Shown here: piece after piece, positions 26,894-36,178 of the stretch
Layout: each line of letters begins with the position of its first letter
How positions within the stretch are numbered: the stretch's first letter is position 1
NCBI GenBank assembly: GCA_964534315.1
Contig: CAZHOV010000006.1
Location: 7,166 to 71,165 of the forward strand
Origin: CAZHOV01 sp964534315
Lineage (GTDB): Bacteria > Bacteroidota > Bacteroidia > Chitinophagales > Saprospiraceae
Direction of reading: 5' to 3'
DNA: 64,000 nt
Position numbers and translations under genes: made by a program
Notes under the pieces: generated by a model
Told to the model about the DNA's origin: nothing
Seen by the model: only the letters and a program-made list of their open reading frames with translations
Database searches by the model: none

Positions 26894-26930
26894 ACGAGGG
26901 GGTATCCTGAAATTCAGGATGCCCCCTCGT
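26894..26930 (+). terminator. Strong GC-rich hairpin after the TonB receptor
   Basis: Arms of 17 bp (ACGAGGGGGTATCCTGA against TCAGGATGCCCCCTCGT, one G-U pair) with a 3-base loop, 29 bases after the stop codon. It lacks a following T run, so it may stop transcription inefficiently or protect the mRNA 3' end. Confidence 0.65.
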
Positions 26931-27066
26931 TACATTTAGGAAATCAATGATTTGATTTTCAAGGTTACCGGTAGGTGCCGAAATTCCATTTGGGATAACG
27001 TCCATTAAATTGTATGTTTGTGCCGGTCAGAATTGCTTTTTCTTTCAGTATCAAGAATACAATCCA

Positions 27067-28017
27067 ATGATCCGGTATTACACCAAAAAAAATAACCGGT
27101 TAACAGAGTTAGAGCAGCCCGAGTCAAACTGCTGGGTAAATATCTCTCCTCCCTTTAGCCGGGAAGAACTGGAAGAAGTAGCTAATCTCTATGATATTCC
27201 ACTGGACTTTCTAACCGATTCGTTGGACGTAGACGAACGGTCGCGCTATGAGCGTGAAGAAGACGTCCGCCTTATTGTAGTCAATACCCCCATCCTTAAC
27301 GAACTGGAACGAGAAAACGAAGCCATTTATGTAACAGTTCCCATCGGTATTATCTTAACCCTGGATACCATCATTACGATTACCGCTTATGAAAACCCTG
27401 TTCTTCAATCCTTCCTGGAAGGAAAAGTAAAGAATTTTGATCCTTCAGATGAACGCCATTTTGTGTTAAAAATCCTGGAGCAAAATGTCTTTCGGTTTCT
27501 TAATTGCCTGAAAAAATTAAATCTCAAACGGAATCTAATTGAAAAAGAACTCTATAACTCTAGTAAAAACAGAGAGCTTCGGCAACTACTCAGCATTGAA
27601 AAAAGTCTGGTCTATTTTGTAAATACCCTCAGTGCCAATGAACTGCTAAAAATGAAAATGAAACGCACCGATTTTATTAATATCCGGGAAGATGAAGATA
27701 AACAAGACCTTTTCGAAGATATTATTATCGATAATAGCCAGGCCCTGGAAATGGCCAATATTTATACCAATATCCTCAACGGTACCATGGAGGCTTATGC
27801 GAGTATCATTTCCAATAACCTGAACGTAGTCATACAACGACTTACCCTCATCACTATTATTCTAATGGTGCCTACTTTGATTGCCAGTTATTACGGTATG
27901 AACGTCAAGGGATTACCGTTTAAGGATTCAGAGTATGCTTTTTATTATATCATGATCACTTCCATCGTTCTCAGTCTTTTATTAGCCTGGTTTTTTAGAA
28001 GAAAAAGATTGTTTTGA
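27067..28017 (+). CDS. CorA-family divalent cation channel
   Basis: Magnesium/cobalt channel of 316 residues in the inner membrane. An N-terminal cytoplasmic alpha/beta domain (PIGIILTLDTIITIT, SFLEGKVKNFD) leads to long stalk helices. Two C-terminal membrane segments follow, with the pore signature YYGMN between them, just after the first. The frame opens at a TTG at 27010, but the ATG at 27067 (MIRYYTKKNNRLTEL) matches family starts, so I chose it. It is convergent with the sirtuin gene, with a 320-base spacer that ends in a strong terminator. Confidence 0.93.
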   Translation: MIRYYTKKNNRLTELEQPESNCWVNISPPFSREELEEVANLYDIPLDFLTDSLDVDERSRYEREEDVRLIVVNTPILNELERENEAIYVTVPIGIILTLDTIITITAYENPVLQSFLEGKVKNFDPSDERHFVLKILEQNVFRFLNCLKKLNLKRNLIEKELYNSSKNRELRQLLSIEKSLVYFVNTLSANELLKMKMKRTDFINIREDEDKQDLFEDIIIDNSQALEMANIYTNILNGTMEAYASIISNNLNVVIQRLTLITIILMVPTLIASYYGMNVKGLPFKDSEYAFYYIMITSIVLSLLLAWFFRRKRLF

Positions 28018-28207
28018 TTTTAGCATACAAGGTACAGGACGAATATCTATTTTTCTTTAACGCCGCTCAAAAGGTACGTATCAGGACTACTTCAGACTAT
28101 CCCTTTATTTTTTAATATAAAAACAATTGAAAAATAATACCTTATTCAGGTTATCAACATTTGTTGAAAACTAAAGACCTGCCGGAAAGAGAATTGAATT
28201 AATTTCG

Positions 28208-28341
28208 TGGACTAAATCAGATGATGGGCCTACAGAACCCTCTTTTTAAGGGACTGAAAAGGGGGGCTTGGGCATCTGTTATTTGAACGGGATTACGTAA
28301 TAATAGGTTAGCAAGCCGGACTGAATGGTCCGGCTTTTTTT
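28208..28341 (+). ncRNA. Candidate structured small RNA downstream of corA
   Basis: The spacer between corA and the sirtuin gene has no reading frame but can fold into a long imperfect hairpin. CAGATG (28218-28223) pairs with CATCTG (28273-28278). It is extended outward by AAAT/ATTT and inward by TGGGCC/GGCTTG with wobbles. An inner CCCT/AGGG hairpin follows, and then a strong terminator at 28313-28341. The terminator lies nearly 300 bases past the corA stop, which suits an independent RNA better than a corA 3' end. The shape and size recall 6S-type RNAs, but I have no alignment to support that name, and no clear promoter is visible. Confidence 0.35.
28313..28341 (+). terminator. Strong Rho-independent terminator
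   Basis: A perfect 9-bp stem (AAGCCGGAC / GTCCGGCTT) with a 6-base loop runs into seven T residues on the plus strand. The T run touches the stop codon of the convergent sirtuin gene at 28340. Confidence 0.9.
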
Positions 28342-29032
28342 ACGAATTTATCAGCCTTTTTATCAGTAAAGGAACGCCAATAGATGCTTTTTCACTAATA
28401 ACTTCCAGGTTTTCTCTCACACCTAACTCAAAATTTATGGATGGTTTGGGGTCAATGTAAAATATTTCAGCATCCCGTGGTGCATATCCTACCAAACTGG
28501 CTGCAGGATATACCTGCATCGACGTTCCTACGATAATCACCTTATTCGCAATGGAGGTCAGCATTGCAGCAGTTTCAAGCATAGGGACCATCTCACCAAA
28601 CCAGACGATATGGGGGCGCAGTTGAAACCCTTTTTCGCATTTATCGCCTAAACGAATATCGTCTGTGCACTCATAGATTAAACTTTCATCTCCCTCACTT
28701 CTGGCTTTTGTTAATTCGCCATGTAGATGGACCACCTGCTTACTGCCCGCCCGCTCGTGGAGGTCATCCACATTTTGAGTAACCACCACCACATCATATT
28801 TTTTCTCAAGCTGAACCAGCGACTTATGGCCTTCGTTGGGTTGTACTTCTCTGAGTTGCCTGCGCCTCTCATTATAAAAATTCAATACCAATTCCTTATT
28901 CATCCGCCAACCTTCGGGAGAGGCTACCTCCATGACATTGTGGCCCTCCCACAAGCCCCCCGCATCGCGGAAGGTCTTTATACCACTTTCTGCACTAATA
29001 CCAGCACCAGTAAGAACAACTATTTTTTCCAT
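28340..29032 (-). CDS. NAD-dependent protein deacylase (sirtuin)
   Basis: Removes acyl groups from protein lysines, consuming NAD. Motifs: LTGAGISAESGIKTFRD (NAD pocket, residues 7-23), VVTQNVDDLHERAG, the catalytic histidine in HLHGE (His104), and IVWFGEMVP. The zinc module is reduced: only C122 and C132 stand where class members carry four cysteines in two CxxC pairs. I chose the ATG at 29032 (MEKIVVLTGAG, 230 residues) over an upstream TTG that would add 17 residues of non-conserved sequence. Its leader contains a G-rich tandem repeat. The upstream gene repairs damaged NAD(P)H, so both have NAD-related roles. Confidence 0.92.
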   Translation of the reverse strand: MEKIVVLTGAGISAESGIKTFRDAGGLWEGHNVMEVASPEGWRMNKELVLNFYNERRRQLREVQPNEGHKSLVQLEKKYDVVVVTQNVDDLHERAGSKQVVHLHGELTKARSEGDESLIYECTDDIRLGDKCEKGFQLRPHIVWFGEMVPMLETAAMLTSIANKVIIVGTSMQVYPAASLVGYAPRDAEIFYIDPKPSINFELGVRENLEVISEKASIGVPLLIKRLINS

Positions 29033-29065
29033 AACTGCTAATATTTGAAAATTACAAAATAATTT

Positions 29066-29335
29066 TACCCTGCACCCCTGCACCCCTGCACCCCTGTACC
29101 TCTGTACCCTTGATACCCTGTACCCCTGTACCCCTGTACCCCCTGTACCTCTGTACCCTCTGTACCCTGAACCCCTGTACCCCCTGTACCCCCTGTACCC
29201 CCTGTACCTCTGTACCCTTGATACCCTGTACCCCTGTACCCCCTGTACCTCTGTACCCTTGATACCCTGTACCCCTCTGAACCCCCTGTAACCCGGATAC
29301 CTTGATACCTTGCTACCCTGCTACCCTGCTACCCG
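29066..29335. repeat. C-rich/G-rich degenerate tandem repeat (about 270 bp)
   Basis: A tract of CTGTACCCC-like units of 9-10 bases (variants CTGCACCCC, CTGTACCTCTGTACCC, TTGATACCC, CTGCTACCC) fills nearly the whole gap between the sirtuin and NAD(P)HX-repair genes. A longer super-unit (TGTACCTCTGTACCCTTGATACCCTGTACCCCT-like) occurs three times, near 29095, 29205 and 29245. On the minus strand, which both genes use, the tract reads as runs of three to five G separated by short spacers. The transcript could therefore form G-quadruplexes just ahead of the sirtuin start. Confidence 0.95.
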
Positions 29336-29337
29336 GA

Positions 29338-30861
29338 TCATCCGATCACTTCCGCTATGGCATTAAAGGCTTGCCCCAGATAGTTAATTAGATCGCTGGC
29401 TATGAGCGATTCTTCGCTTTGTATGTCTTGTATAGCCAGATCTCCGGCTAGCCCATGAAGGTAAACGCCAAGTATGGCGGTATCTAGTGGAGAATACCCC
29501 TGGGCCAATAATCCGGTAAGGATCCCGGTTAACACGTCTCCGCTTCCTGCTGATGCCATCCCGGGGTTTCCTGATGAATTAAAATAACACGTTCCTTTAG
29601 GAGTAGCAATGGCCGTGTGGGCACCTTTTAATATGATAAATACCTGATGTTCTCTAGATTTCGCTATTTGGACCTCATTTCGTTCGAAGTCATTGGTTTG
29701 ATTGCCAAATAAGCGTTTAAATTCTCCCGAATGCGGCGTAAGGATACTATCCGGGGGAACGATCTCCCACAAATCGGGGTGTTGGGCAATGATATTCAGA
29801 GCATCAGCGTCCAATACAATCGGATTTTTCCGTTGTTGGAGCATTGCCTTAAAAGCGTCTTTCGTTTTTTCACTGGTTCCTATCCCGCAACCGATCCCTA
29901 GGGTGTCAAACTTGTCCGGCTCCTCCTTTAGGCTCATGGTCAGTTGTTGATGGTTCGGATCCGTATAAACCATGACTTCCGGCAGCGCTGTTTGGAAAAT
30001 AGCATAACCACAAGCCGGAATCAAGGCACTGACAAGGCCAGCTCCTGCTCTAAGGCAGGCTTTGGCCGCTAGTATACCAGCCCCTATCTTTCCATAACTC
30101 CCCACAACCATGAGCGCGTGGCCATGCGTGCCTTTATGGGCGTATTTAGATCTGCGCTTTCTGATGGTTTGAATAATGGAGGCAGAAACAAAAAAATAAT
30201 TTGTGGGAGCGTCATGGATAAAATGAGGGTGTAATCCGATCGGTTTGGTTTCCCAATGTCCGATTCTTAAGGCATTTTCGGGATACAAAAAGGCCAGCTT
30301 TGGCAACTCAAAACTAAGGGTGGCATGTGCTCTTATAGATGCTCCTGTAGTGGGTCGATTGGCAAAAACTCCCGAGGGAATATCTATGGAGATGATAGGG
30401 GCGTAGTTGTTATTGAGGTGCTCCAGAAGAGCAGCCCAGTATCCCTCTACCGGTCGATTTAAGCCAGACCCAAATATGGCGTCAATCAGCAAGGGCTGGT
30501 TCATTACAGAGGGAAAGGGACTGTCTTTTTTTATTTTGGTAATGGATAGGGTGGAAATGGCTTCTAACCGTTCATAATTCACCTTGAAATCATCAGAAAC
30601 ACCTTTTCCTATTTGGCAAATGAAAACCTGTACATCATAGCTTTTTTGGTAAAGCATTCTTGCCACGGCTAATCCGTCGCCCCCGTTATTCCCGGGGCCG
30701 CAATAGATATGAATAGAGCGGTTCTTCTTGTAATACCGCTCTATAAACCAGTTGGTGAAAGCGCTTGCTGCCCGCTCCATCAGATCAATAGAAGCAATAG
30801 GTTCATTCTTGATTGTATATTGATCCAATTGATGAATTTGGTCTACAGAAAGGATCTTCAT
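29338..30861 (-). CDS. nnr: Bifunctional NAD(P)H-hydrate epimerase / ADP-dependent dehydratase
   Basis: Repairs hydrated NAD(P)H. The N-terminal epimerase domain (YjeF_N, about 1-210) shows IYCGPGNNGGDGLAVARML and the LLIDAIFGSGLNRP block. The C-terminal dehydratase domain (about 230-505) has GHALMVVGSYGKIGAGILAA, PIVLDADALNII, LTPHSGEFKRL and the nucleotide-site NPGMASAGSGDVLTGILTGLL. The frame runs on to 31050 through a large palindrome from a non-ATG start, but the ATG at 30861 (MKILSVDQIHQLDQ) is the family start, giving 507 residues. It is divergent from the CoA-transferase gene and probably co-transcribed with the sirtuin. Confidence 0.95.
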   Translation of the reverse strand: MKILSVDQIHQLDQYTIKNEPIASIDLMERAASAFTNWFIERYYKKNRSIHIYCGPGNNGGDGLAVARMLYQKSYDVQVFICQIGKGVSDDFKVNYERLEAISTLSITKIKKDSPFPSVMNQPLLIDAIFGSGLNRPVEGYWAALLEHLNNNYAPIISIDIPSGVFANRPTTGASIRAHATLSFELPKLAFLYPENALRIGHWETKPIGLHPHFIHDAPTNYFFVSASIIQTIRKRRSKYAHKGTHGHALMVVGSYGKIGAGILAAKACLRAGAGLVSALIPACGYAIFQTALPEVMVYTDPNHQQLTMSLKEEPDKFDTLGIGCGIGTSEKTKDAFKAMLQQRKNPIVLDADALNIIAQHPDLWEIVPPDSILTPHSGEFKRLFGNQTNDFERNEVQIAKSREHQVFIILKGAHTAIATPKGTCYFNSSGNPGMASAGSGDVLTGILTGLLAQGYSPLDTAILGVYLHGLAGDLAIQDIQSEESLIASDLINYLGQAFNAIAEVIG

Positions 30862-30933
30862 CGCATTAAGGCTTGTTTTATTCAAATGGAAAGTTATATT
30901 AACCAATATTGATGCGATTTGCAAGAAAATGAG

Positions 30934-30997
30934 CGGCATAATTTTTGATAGGTGTGGCACATCTATAGGTGTGCCACACCTATCAAAAATTATGCCG
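30934..30997. repeat. Perfect 28-bp inverted repeat with 8-base loop
   Basis: The arms are 30934-30961 and 30970-30997, perfectly complementary, around TCTATAGG. The arms contain GATAGGTGTGGCACA and its complement. The element sits in the 194-base spacer between two divergently transcribed genes. The inner motif CTATAGGTGTGCCACACCTA at 30963-30982 recurs at 51515-51534. It could be an operator, a cruciform-forming site or a small dispersed palindromic element. Confidence 0.95.
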
Positions 30998-31055
30998 TAA
31001 AATTTACCATTCGATTTCCTATTTCTCTGGCTAAATAGTACATTTAACAAAAAAA

Positions 31056-32144
31056 ATGAACTCCTTTTTCGCTGACCTTAAAATTGTCGAACTTTCAAAT
31101 GTGTTGGCCGGGCCAGCCGTAGGCATGTTCTTTGCCGAATTGGGAGCCAAGGTCATCAAAATTGAAAACAAAAACACGGGAGGAGATATTACCCGCCAAT
31201 GGAAATTAGCAGGCGAAGATCCCAATGCTGATTTCTCGGCTTACTACTGTAGTGTTAACTGGCACAAGGAGACCTGGTTAGTGGATATGTTCGACCCTGA
31301 TGATCATGCAAAAGTACTGGATGCTATCCGAACGGCCGATATTGTAGTCAGCAATTATAAACCTGCTTCAGCTGAAAAAATGAGGATGGATTATGCTTAT
31401 CTGTCTTCTATCAATCCCCGTCTGATCTTTGCTCAGTTATACAGTTTTGGAAAAGACGATCCTATACCGGCCTTTGATGTCGTACTCCAGGCCGAAGCAG
31501 GGTTTCTGTATATGACCGGAGAGCAGGGTAGGGGACCTGTTAAGATGCCGGTAGCGCTGATAGATCTCATCACCGGGCATCAACTAAAAGAAGGGGTACT
31601 AATGGCTTTGCTGCACAGAGAACGAACGGGCGAAGGTAGCCTCATCGAAGTATCCCTCCTGGAATCGGCCTTGTCTTCTCTGGCCAATCAGGCAACCAAC
31701 TGGCTGATGGGAGGATTTATCCCTCAACGGATAGGGGCCCAACATCCAAATATAGCTCCTTATGGTGATTATTTTTCAACAAAAGATGATAAGTTACTAG
31801 TGCTTGCAGTCGGTACGGAAAACCAATTTCAAAAACTGTGCACTATCCTTGATTTGAAAGAATTGATCCATGATGAACGCTTTGCTTTAAACAAATCTAG
31901 GGTAAACCACCGCTCTGAGTTAAATGCGTTGTTACAAAATAAAATCAAAAATTACAACCGGGAAGATTTGCTGCAAATTTTGCATCAAAAAGGCGTTCCT
32001 TCAGGGAGTATCCGGAATATGAAAGAAGTTTTTGAGCTTCCTGTCGCCGCCAACATGGTCCTTAAAGAAAAAATGAAGAACGGACAGGAGAGTAAACGGG
32101 TGAAAACAGTGGCTTTTCAGTGGACGCCAAATAAGCAGAAGTGA
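31056..32144 (+). CDS. Class III (CaiB/BaiF) CoA-transferase
   Basis: Cytoplasmic enzyme of 362 residues that moves CoA between carboxylic acids. The family opening LKIVELSNVLAGPAVGMFFAELGAKVIKIE, the ADIVVSNYKP block and the ALIDLITGHQLKEGVLMALLHRERTGEG segment, which contains the catalytic Asp, are present. The C-terminal LLQILHQKGVPSG and NMKEVFELPVAANM pieces complete the interlocking-dimer fold. The substrate cannot be told, and no acyl-CoA pathway genes are adjacent. It is transcribed away from the NAD(P)HX-repair gene across the palindrome at 30934-30997. Confidence 0.92.
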   Translation: MNSFFADLKIVELSNVLAGPAVGMFFAELGAKVIKIENKNTGGDITRQWKLAGEDPNADFSAYYCSVNWHKETWLVDMFDPDDHAKVLDAIRTADIVVSNYKPASAEKMRMDYAYLSSINPRLIFAQLYSFGKDDPIPAFDVVLQAEAGFLYMTGEQGRGPVKMPVALIDLITGHQLKEGVLMALLHRERTGEGSLIEVSLLESALSSLANQATNWLMGGFIPQRIGAQHPNIAPYGDYFSTKDDKLLVLAVGTENQFQKLCTILDLKELIHDERFALNKSRVNHRSELNALLQNKIKNYNREDLLQILHQKGVPSGSIRNMKEVFELPVAANMVLKEKMKNGQESKRVKTVAFQWTPNKQK

Positions 32145-32226
32145 TAAGTCTATTACTTATTCTTTCTATCGCTTACTTTGCCATTCATACGGTTTTGTTT
32201 ACCTTTAATGTAAAGAAAATTTTTAT

Positions 32227-35200
32227 ATGTCAGTTGCCTTTCGAAATATTGTACTTTCGATCTGTTTCGTAGTTTTCGGACAGCATTTGCTGCTGGCCAC
32301 TCATATTGTTGGTGGAGAATTAAACTATAATTGCCTCGGTAACGATATGTATGAAATTACGCTGACCGTCTACCGCGATTGTGAAAATGGCAATCCCCAA
32401 GCCTATTTTGATGATCCTGCCTATATCGGGATTTTTAGTGAAGTTAAGGGCGAATTAACTTTGACTGGAGAATTGGAGATGCCCTGGTTAGGTGTTGACG
32501 ATACACTTGCACCTATTCTAAGTAGCGAGTGTTTTGTTGTACCTCCCAATGTTTGCGTCCATCGTACTTTTTATATCGACACCCTTGAGTTGCCTACCAT
32601 TCCTGGTGGTTATACGCTGCGGTATCAGCGTTGCTGTAGAAATCAAACCATTGTCAATATTGTTGATCCGCTGGCTACCGGCGCTACCTTTAGCGTGGTC
32701 ATCTCCGAAGAAGCTATGCAGGTCTGTAATAGTAATCCCAAATTTGTGAACTGGCCGCCCATTTATATCTGTGTCAATGAACCTATTAATTTTGACCATT
32801 CAGCCACCGATGTAGATGGAGACTCTATCGTCTATAAACTCTGTACACCCAATGACGGAGCTACGGATGTTGTTCCTTACCCTGTTCCTACCCTGCAAAC
32901 TGATCCCGCACCTGTTGTCTGGGTTGATCCTCCTTATAATGAGAGCAATATGCTAGGGGGGGATCCTTTAACGATTAATCCCCAAACAGGATTATTGACT
33001 GGAACTCCAAACACCGTGGGGCAATTTGTGGTAGGAGTCTGTATGGAAGAATACCGTAATGGGGTACTCTTATCCACCACCAGGCGCGATTTTCAGTACA
33101 ATATTGGAATATGTGGAGAAACTACCGCCGCTTTTTTTGCTCCCGAACTCCAATGCGGGGATTTAACAGTAGACTTTGAAAACCAAAGTGATAATGCGGA
33201 AAACTATCTTTGGTATTTTGATGTTCCCGATAATCTTGGGGCAACCTCCATGGAAGAGAATCCTTCATTCACCTACTCAGATACAGGCACCTACGAGGTA
33301 ATGTTGATCATCGAACCCGGAGGGATTTGTGCCGATACTTCAGTTCAGGAAGTAACCCTTGAGTTAGCATCTATTAGTCCGGCTTTGAGCTATGAGTTTG
33401 TTGAATGTTCCGACAGTATGGTTATTGAGATAACGGACATGTCTACAGACTCTATCTCAACCTTGACCAGCTGGGAATGGGAACTAAGACTGGGAAATGC
33501 ACTTATCGATACCTCTAATGATCAGAATCCTTCTTTTACTGTTTATAACTCCGGAGTTTATATTTTGGAATTACTGGTGACCGCTGAAAATGGATGTACG
33601 GAAACCTTTTTTTCCGCCATACCCGTCGAACTGATCGAAGATATTGCACTGATTGCTGATTCCACGCTGATTTGTCCCGGTGACTCTATTCCGCTGAATC
33701 TCAATCCCAATCCTATTTACAACTATGAATGGTCGCCTGATTCAAGTCTTAGCGATAATACACTCCCAAATCCGATCGGGTTTCCTGATACTACTACCAC
33801 CTACTCCGTTACCGTTTTTGATCAGGACAATTTCTGTCAGCGATCTTTTGATGTAACCATTATCGTTCCTGAAGCTGTGATCGCTCAGGCTCCTCCTGAT
33901 GATACGATTTGTGAACCCGCTTTCCAACTTTCAGCATTCACGAATACGGGCGTTTCCTATTTCTGGGCCAATGACAATGCCTTTGATGATATTTTCGATA
34001 CCATCCCCAATCCAATAGTAACCCCAATTGGGGAAGTGACCTATTACCTACTGGTGCGCGATTCCTTTGGTTGTCCGGCATTTGATAGCGTTACCATTAC
34101 CGGGAATGGGGTCAATAGTATTGTTCAGCCTCCCCAAATCGTGTGTCCGGGAGACACTGTTGAATTGGGGGTGTTACTTCTGGACCCAACAGATACGGTT
34201 TCATTTAACTGGTCGCCTAATAATCTGCTACTCACTTCTGACACCTTACCAAACCCTTTGGTGGCAATTGACTCAGCAGGGACCTTCCCGTTTTCTGTTG
34301 ATTTGGTTAATCAATATGGTTGTACGCGAACAGATAGTGCCTATATCGCCGTTATCGACACTGCACCTCAACTGGATTTTTTATTTTATCAGCAATGCAG
34401 TGGCTTTGCCGTTCAATTTGAAAATACAAGCATCAATGCACCTTATGTGGTTTGGGATTTTGGAGATACAACAACTCTAAATGATACCTCTTCCATGACC
34501 AATCCTTTTTATATTTATCCGGATACAGGTACTTATATTGTTTCGGTTACGGTTGATGCGGATATTGAATGTAAAGATACCCTTTACAAGGCTATACAAG
34601 TTGTTGAACCCCAGATAACAGTAGGTTTTGATTGGAGTTTTGAGTCTTGTGCAGATACTGCATTGATCCAGTTTGAAGATCTTTCAGTCAATAACCAAAG
34701 TACAGTTATTGATTGGTTGTGGTATTTTAGCAATGGAGATACGTTGACCGATCAAAATCCACTTATTCAGCTTGAAGAGGACCAGGTATTGTCTGCAACA
34801 CTCATTATCAGTTCGGATGATGGTTGTGTTGATACGCTGACTTCAACTATCCCTGTAACCTTAATTGAAGCGGATGTTCCGGATTCTATTACCATATGTC
34901 CTAATTCGCCTGTTTTGTTGGATTTTGACTTAAACGAAACGTATACTTATCAATGGTCGCCTGACATAGGGCTTGACGTTACTAACATAGCCGCACCTAC
35001 AACGACCCTTGACTCAACACAGACTTATTTGGTAGAAATCACCAATATTAACGGTTTGGATACCTGTTCACTTGCCAAAGAGATTACCGTCATGGTACAA
35101 CCTGTTCTGGAATATAGCCTTTCGGAAGATGTCATTATTTGTACTGATTCAAGTCTGGCGATTTGGGTAGCTGCAACCGATACTGCAGCTTTTATCTGGT

Positions 35201-36111
35201 CAACCTTTCCGGATTTAAGTAACCCGTTGACCGAAGAAGACACCCTTGAGGTAGCTGCCACGATTTCCGAAATCTATTATGTAGGTATTTCAGATACGTT
35301 TGGCTGCCGGTATTTGGATAGCGTAACAATTGATCGAGCAAGCGTTGACGGAGAATTGACGGGCGATTTGAAAGTTTGCGAATTTGATACTGCTCAATTG
35401 GTAGCCTTGTTTGATTTTTCTGATTCTTTGGATCTGTTCTGGAGCCCTTCAGAAGCGATTATAGAAGGACAGGGAACAGATACAGTACTAGTGGACCCTC
35501 TAATTGCTACTGAATACCTGGTAGAAGCCAGTAATTCTGTTGGTTGTAGGGTTATTAAAACGGTTGAGGTGGAATTAAATACTGTGCTTCCGGATTTAAT
35601 GGTAACAGCATCTCCAGATACAATTTTTGCTGGTGATTCGACCCAGTTGGAAGCTACGTTTAATTCGAACTATACCTATTTCTGGCTACCCGAAGCGGAA
35701 CTCAGCGATCCACTGGTTTCAGATCCGGTCGCTTTTCCGGTAGAGAATACGATTTTTACCGTTGAAGTCAGAGATAGCCAGGGATGCACCAACTTTGGGG
35801 AAATACCTGTAGTTGTATTGAATCCTATATGTGAGGAACCGTATGTATTTTTACCAAATGCATTTACCCCAAATGGTGACGGGAATAACGATTTCCTCCG
35901 GGTTTACGGAAATAATATAGATGAGGTCCATCTGATCATTTATAACCGTTGGGGGAATAAGGTATTTGAAACCTTTTCAAAAGAACAAGGTTGGGATGGA
36001 TCATACAAAGGTAAAGAACTAAGCAGTGATGTTTTTGCTTATTATCTGGAAGTTAGATGTTTTAACGGAGAAATATTGAGGAAAAAAGGAAATATCTCCT
36101 TATTGAAGTAA
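32227..36111 (+). CDS. Giant PKD-repeat surface protein with T9SS type B sorting domain
   Basis: A 1294-residue secreted protein. A signal peptide (about 1-24, ending LLAT) is followed by a cysteine-containing region (HIVGGELNYNCLGNDMYEI) typical of large Bacteroidota surface proteins. Several PKD-like beta domains follow (for example FENQSDNAENYLWYFD, YVVWDFGDTTTLNDT and IDWLWYFSNGDT), many framed by repeats such as YEWSPDSSLSDN. The last ~85 residues are the gliding-motility-associated C-terminal domain: FLPNAFTPNGDGNNDFLRVY, IYNRWGNKVFE and GWDGSYKGK. That marks it for type IX secretion and surface attachment. The ligand is unknown; adhesion or a matrix role is plausible. Confidence 0.92.
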   Translation: MSVAFRNIVLSICFVVFGQHLLLATHIVGGELNYNCLGNDMYEITLTVYRDCENGNPQAYFDDPAYIGIFSEVKGELTLTGELEMPWLGVDDTLAPILSSECFVVPPNVCVHRTFYIDTLELPTIPGGYTLRYQRCCRNQTIVNIVDPLATGATFSVVISEEAMQVCNSNPKFVNWPPIYICVNEPINFDHSATDVDGDSIVYKLCTPNDGATDVVPYPVPTLQTDPAPVVWVDPPYNESNMLGGDPLTINPQTGLLTGTPNTVGQFVVGVCMEEYRNGVLLSTTRRDFQYNIGICGETTAAFFAPELQCGDLTVDFENQSDNAENYLWYFDVPDNLGATSMEENPSFTYSDTGTYEVMLIIEPGGICADTSVQEVTLELASISPALSYEFVECSDSMVIEITDMSTDSISTLTSWEWELRLGNALIDTSNDQNPSFTVYNSGVYILELLVTAENGCTETFFSAIPVELIEDIALIADSTLICPGDSIPLNLNPNPIYNYEWSPDSSLSDNTLPNPIGFPDTTTTYSVTVFDQDNFCQRSFDVTIIVPEAVIAQAPPDDTICEPAFQLSAFTNTGVSYFWANDNAFDDIFDTIPNPIVTPIGEVTYYLLVRDSFGCPAFDSVTITGNGVNSIVQPPQIVCPGDTVELGVLLLDPTDTVSFNWSPNNLLLTSDTLPNPLVAIDSAGTFPFSVDLVNQYGCTRTDSAYIAVIDTAPQLDFLFYQQCSGFAVQFENTSINAPYVVWDFGDTTTLNDTSSMTNPFYIYPDTGTYIVSVTVDADIECKDTLYKAIQVVEPQITVGFDWSFESCADTALIQFEDLSVNNQSTVIDWLWYFSNGDTLTDQNPLIQLEEDQVLSATLIISSDDGCVDTLTSTIPVTLIEADVPDSITICPNSPVLLDFDLNETYTYQWSPDIGLDVTNIAAPTTTLDSTQTYLVEITNINGLDTCSLAKEITVMVQPVLEYSLSEDVIICTDSSLAIWVAATDTAAFIWSTFPDLSNPLTEEDTLEVAATISEIYYVGISDTFGCRYLDSVTIDRASVDGELTGDLKVCEFDTAQLVALFDFSDSLDLFWSPSEAIIEGQGTDTVLVDPLIATEYLVEASNSVGCRVIKTVEVELNTVLPDLMVTASPDTIFAGDSTQLEATFNSNYTYFWLPEAELSDPLVSDPVAFPVENTIFTVEVRDSQGCTNFGEIPVVVLNPICEEPYVFLPNAFTPNGDGNNDFLRVYGNNIDEVHLIIYNRWGNKVFETFSKEQGWDGSYKGKELSSDVFAYYLEVRCFNGEILRKKGNISLLK

Positions 36112-36178
36112 AAAAAGTTCATTTTGAGAATAATTTTAGTTGTGAATAGAATTAAGTCAATTATATTTGCTATTTGTC

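Noticed and set aside
30862..31050. 63-residue N-terminal extension of the NAD(P)HX-repair gene
   Set aside because: It reads through the large palindrome at 30934-30997 from a non-ATG start, has no family similarity, and the ATG at 30861 is canonical.
32227..36111. Several overlapping frames inside the PKD protein as separate genes
   Set aside because: All are shadows of the main frame, which shows continuous PKD and sorting-domain motifs.
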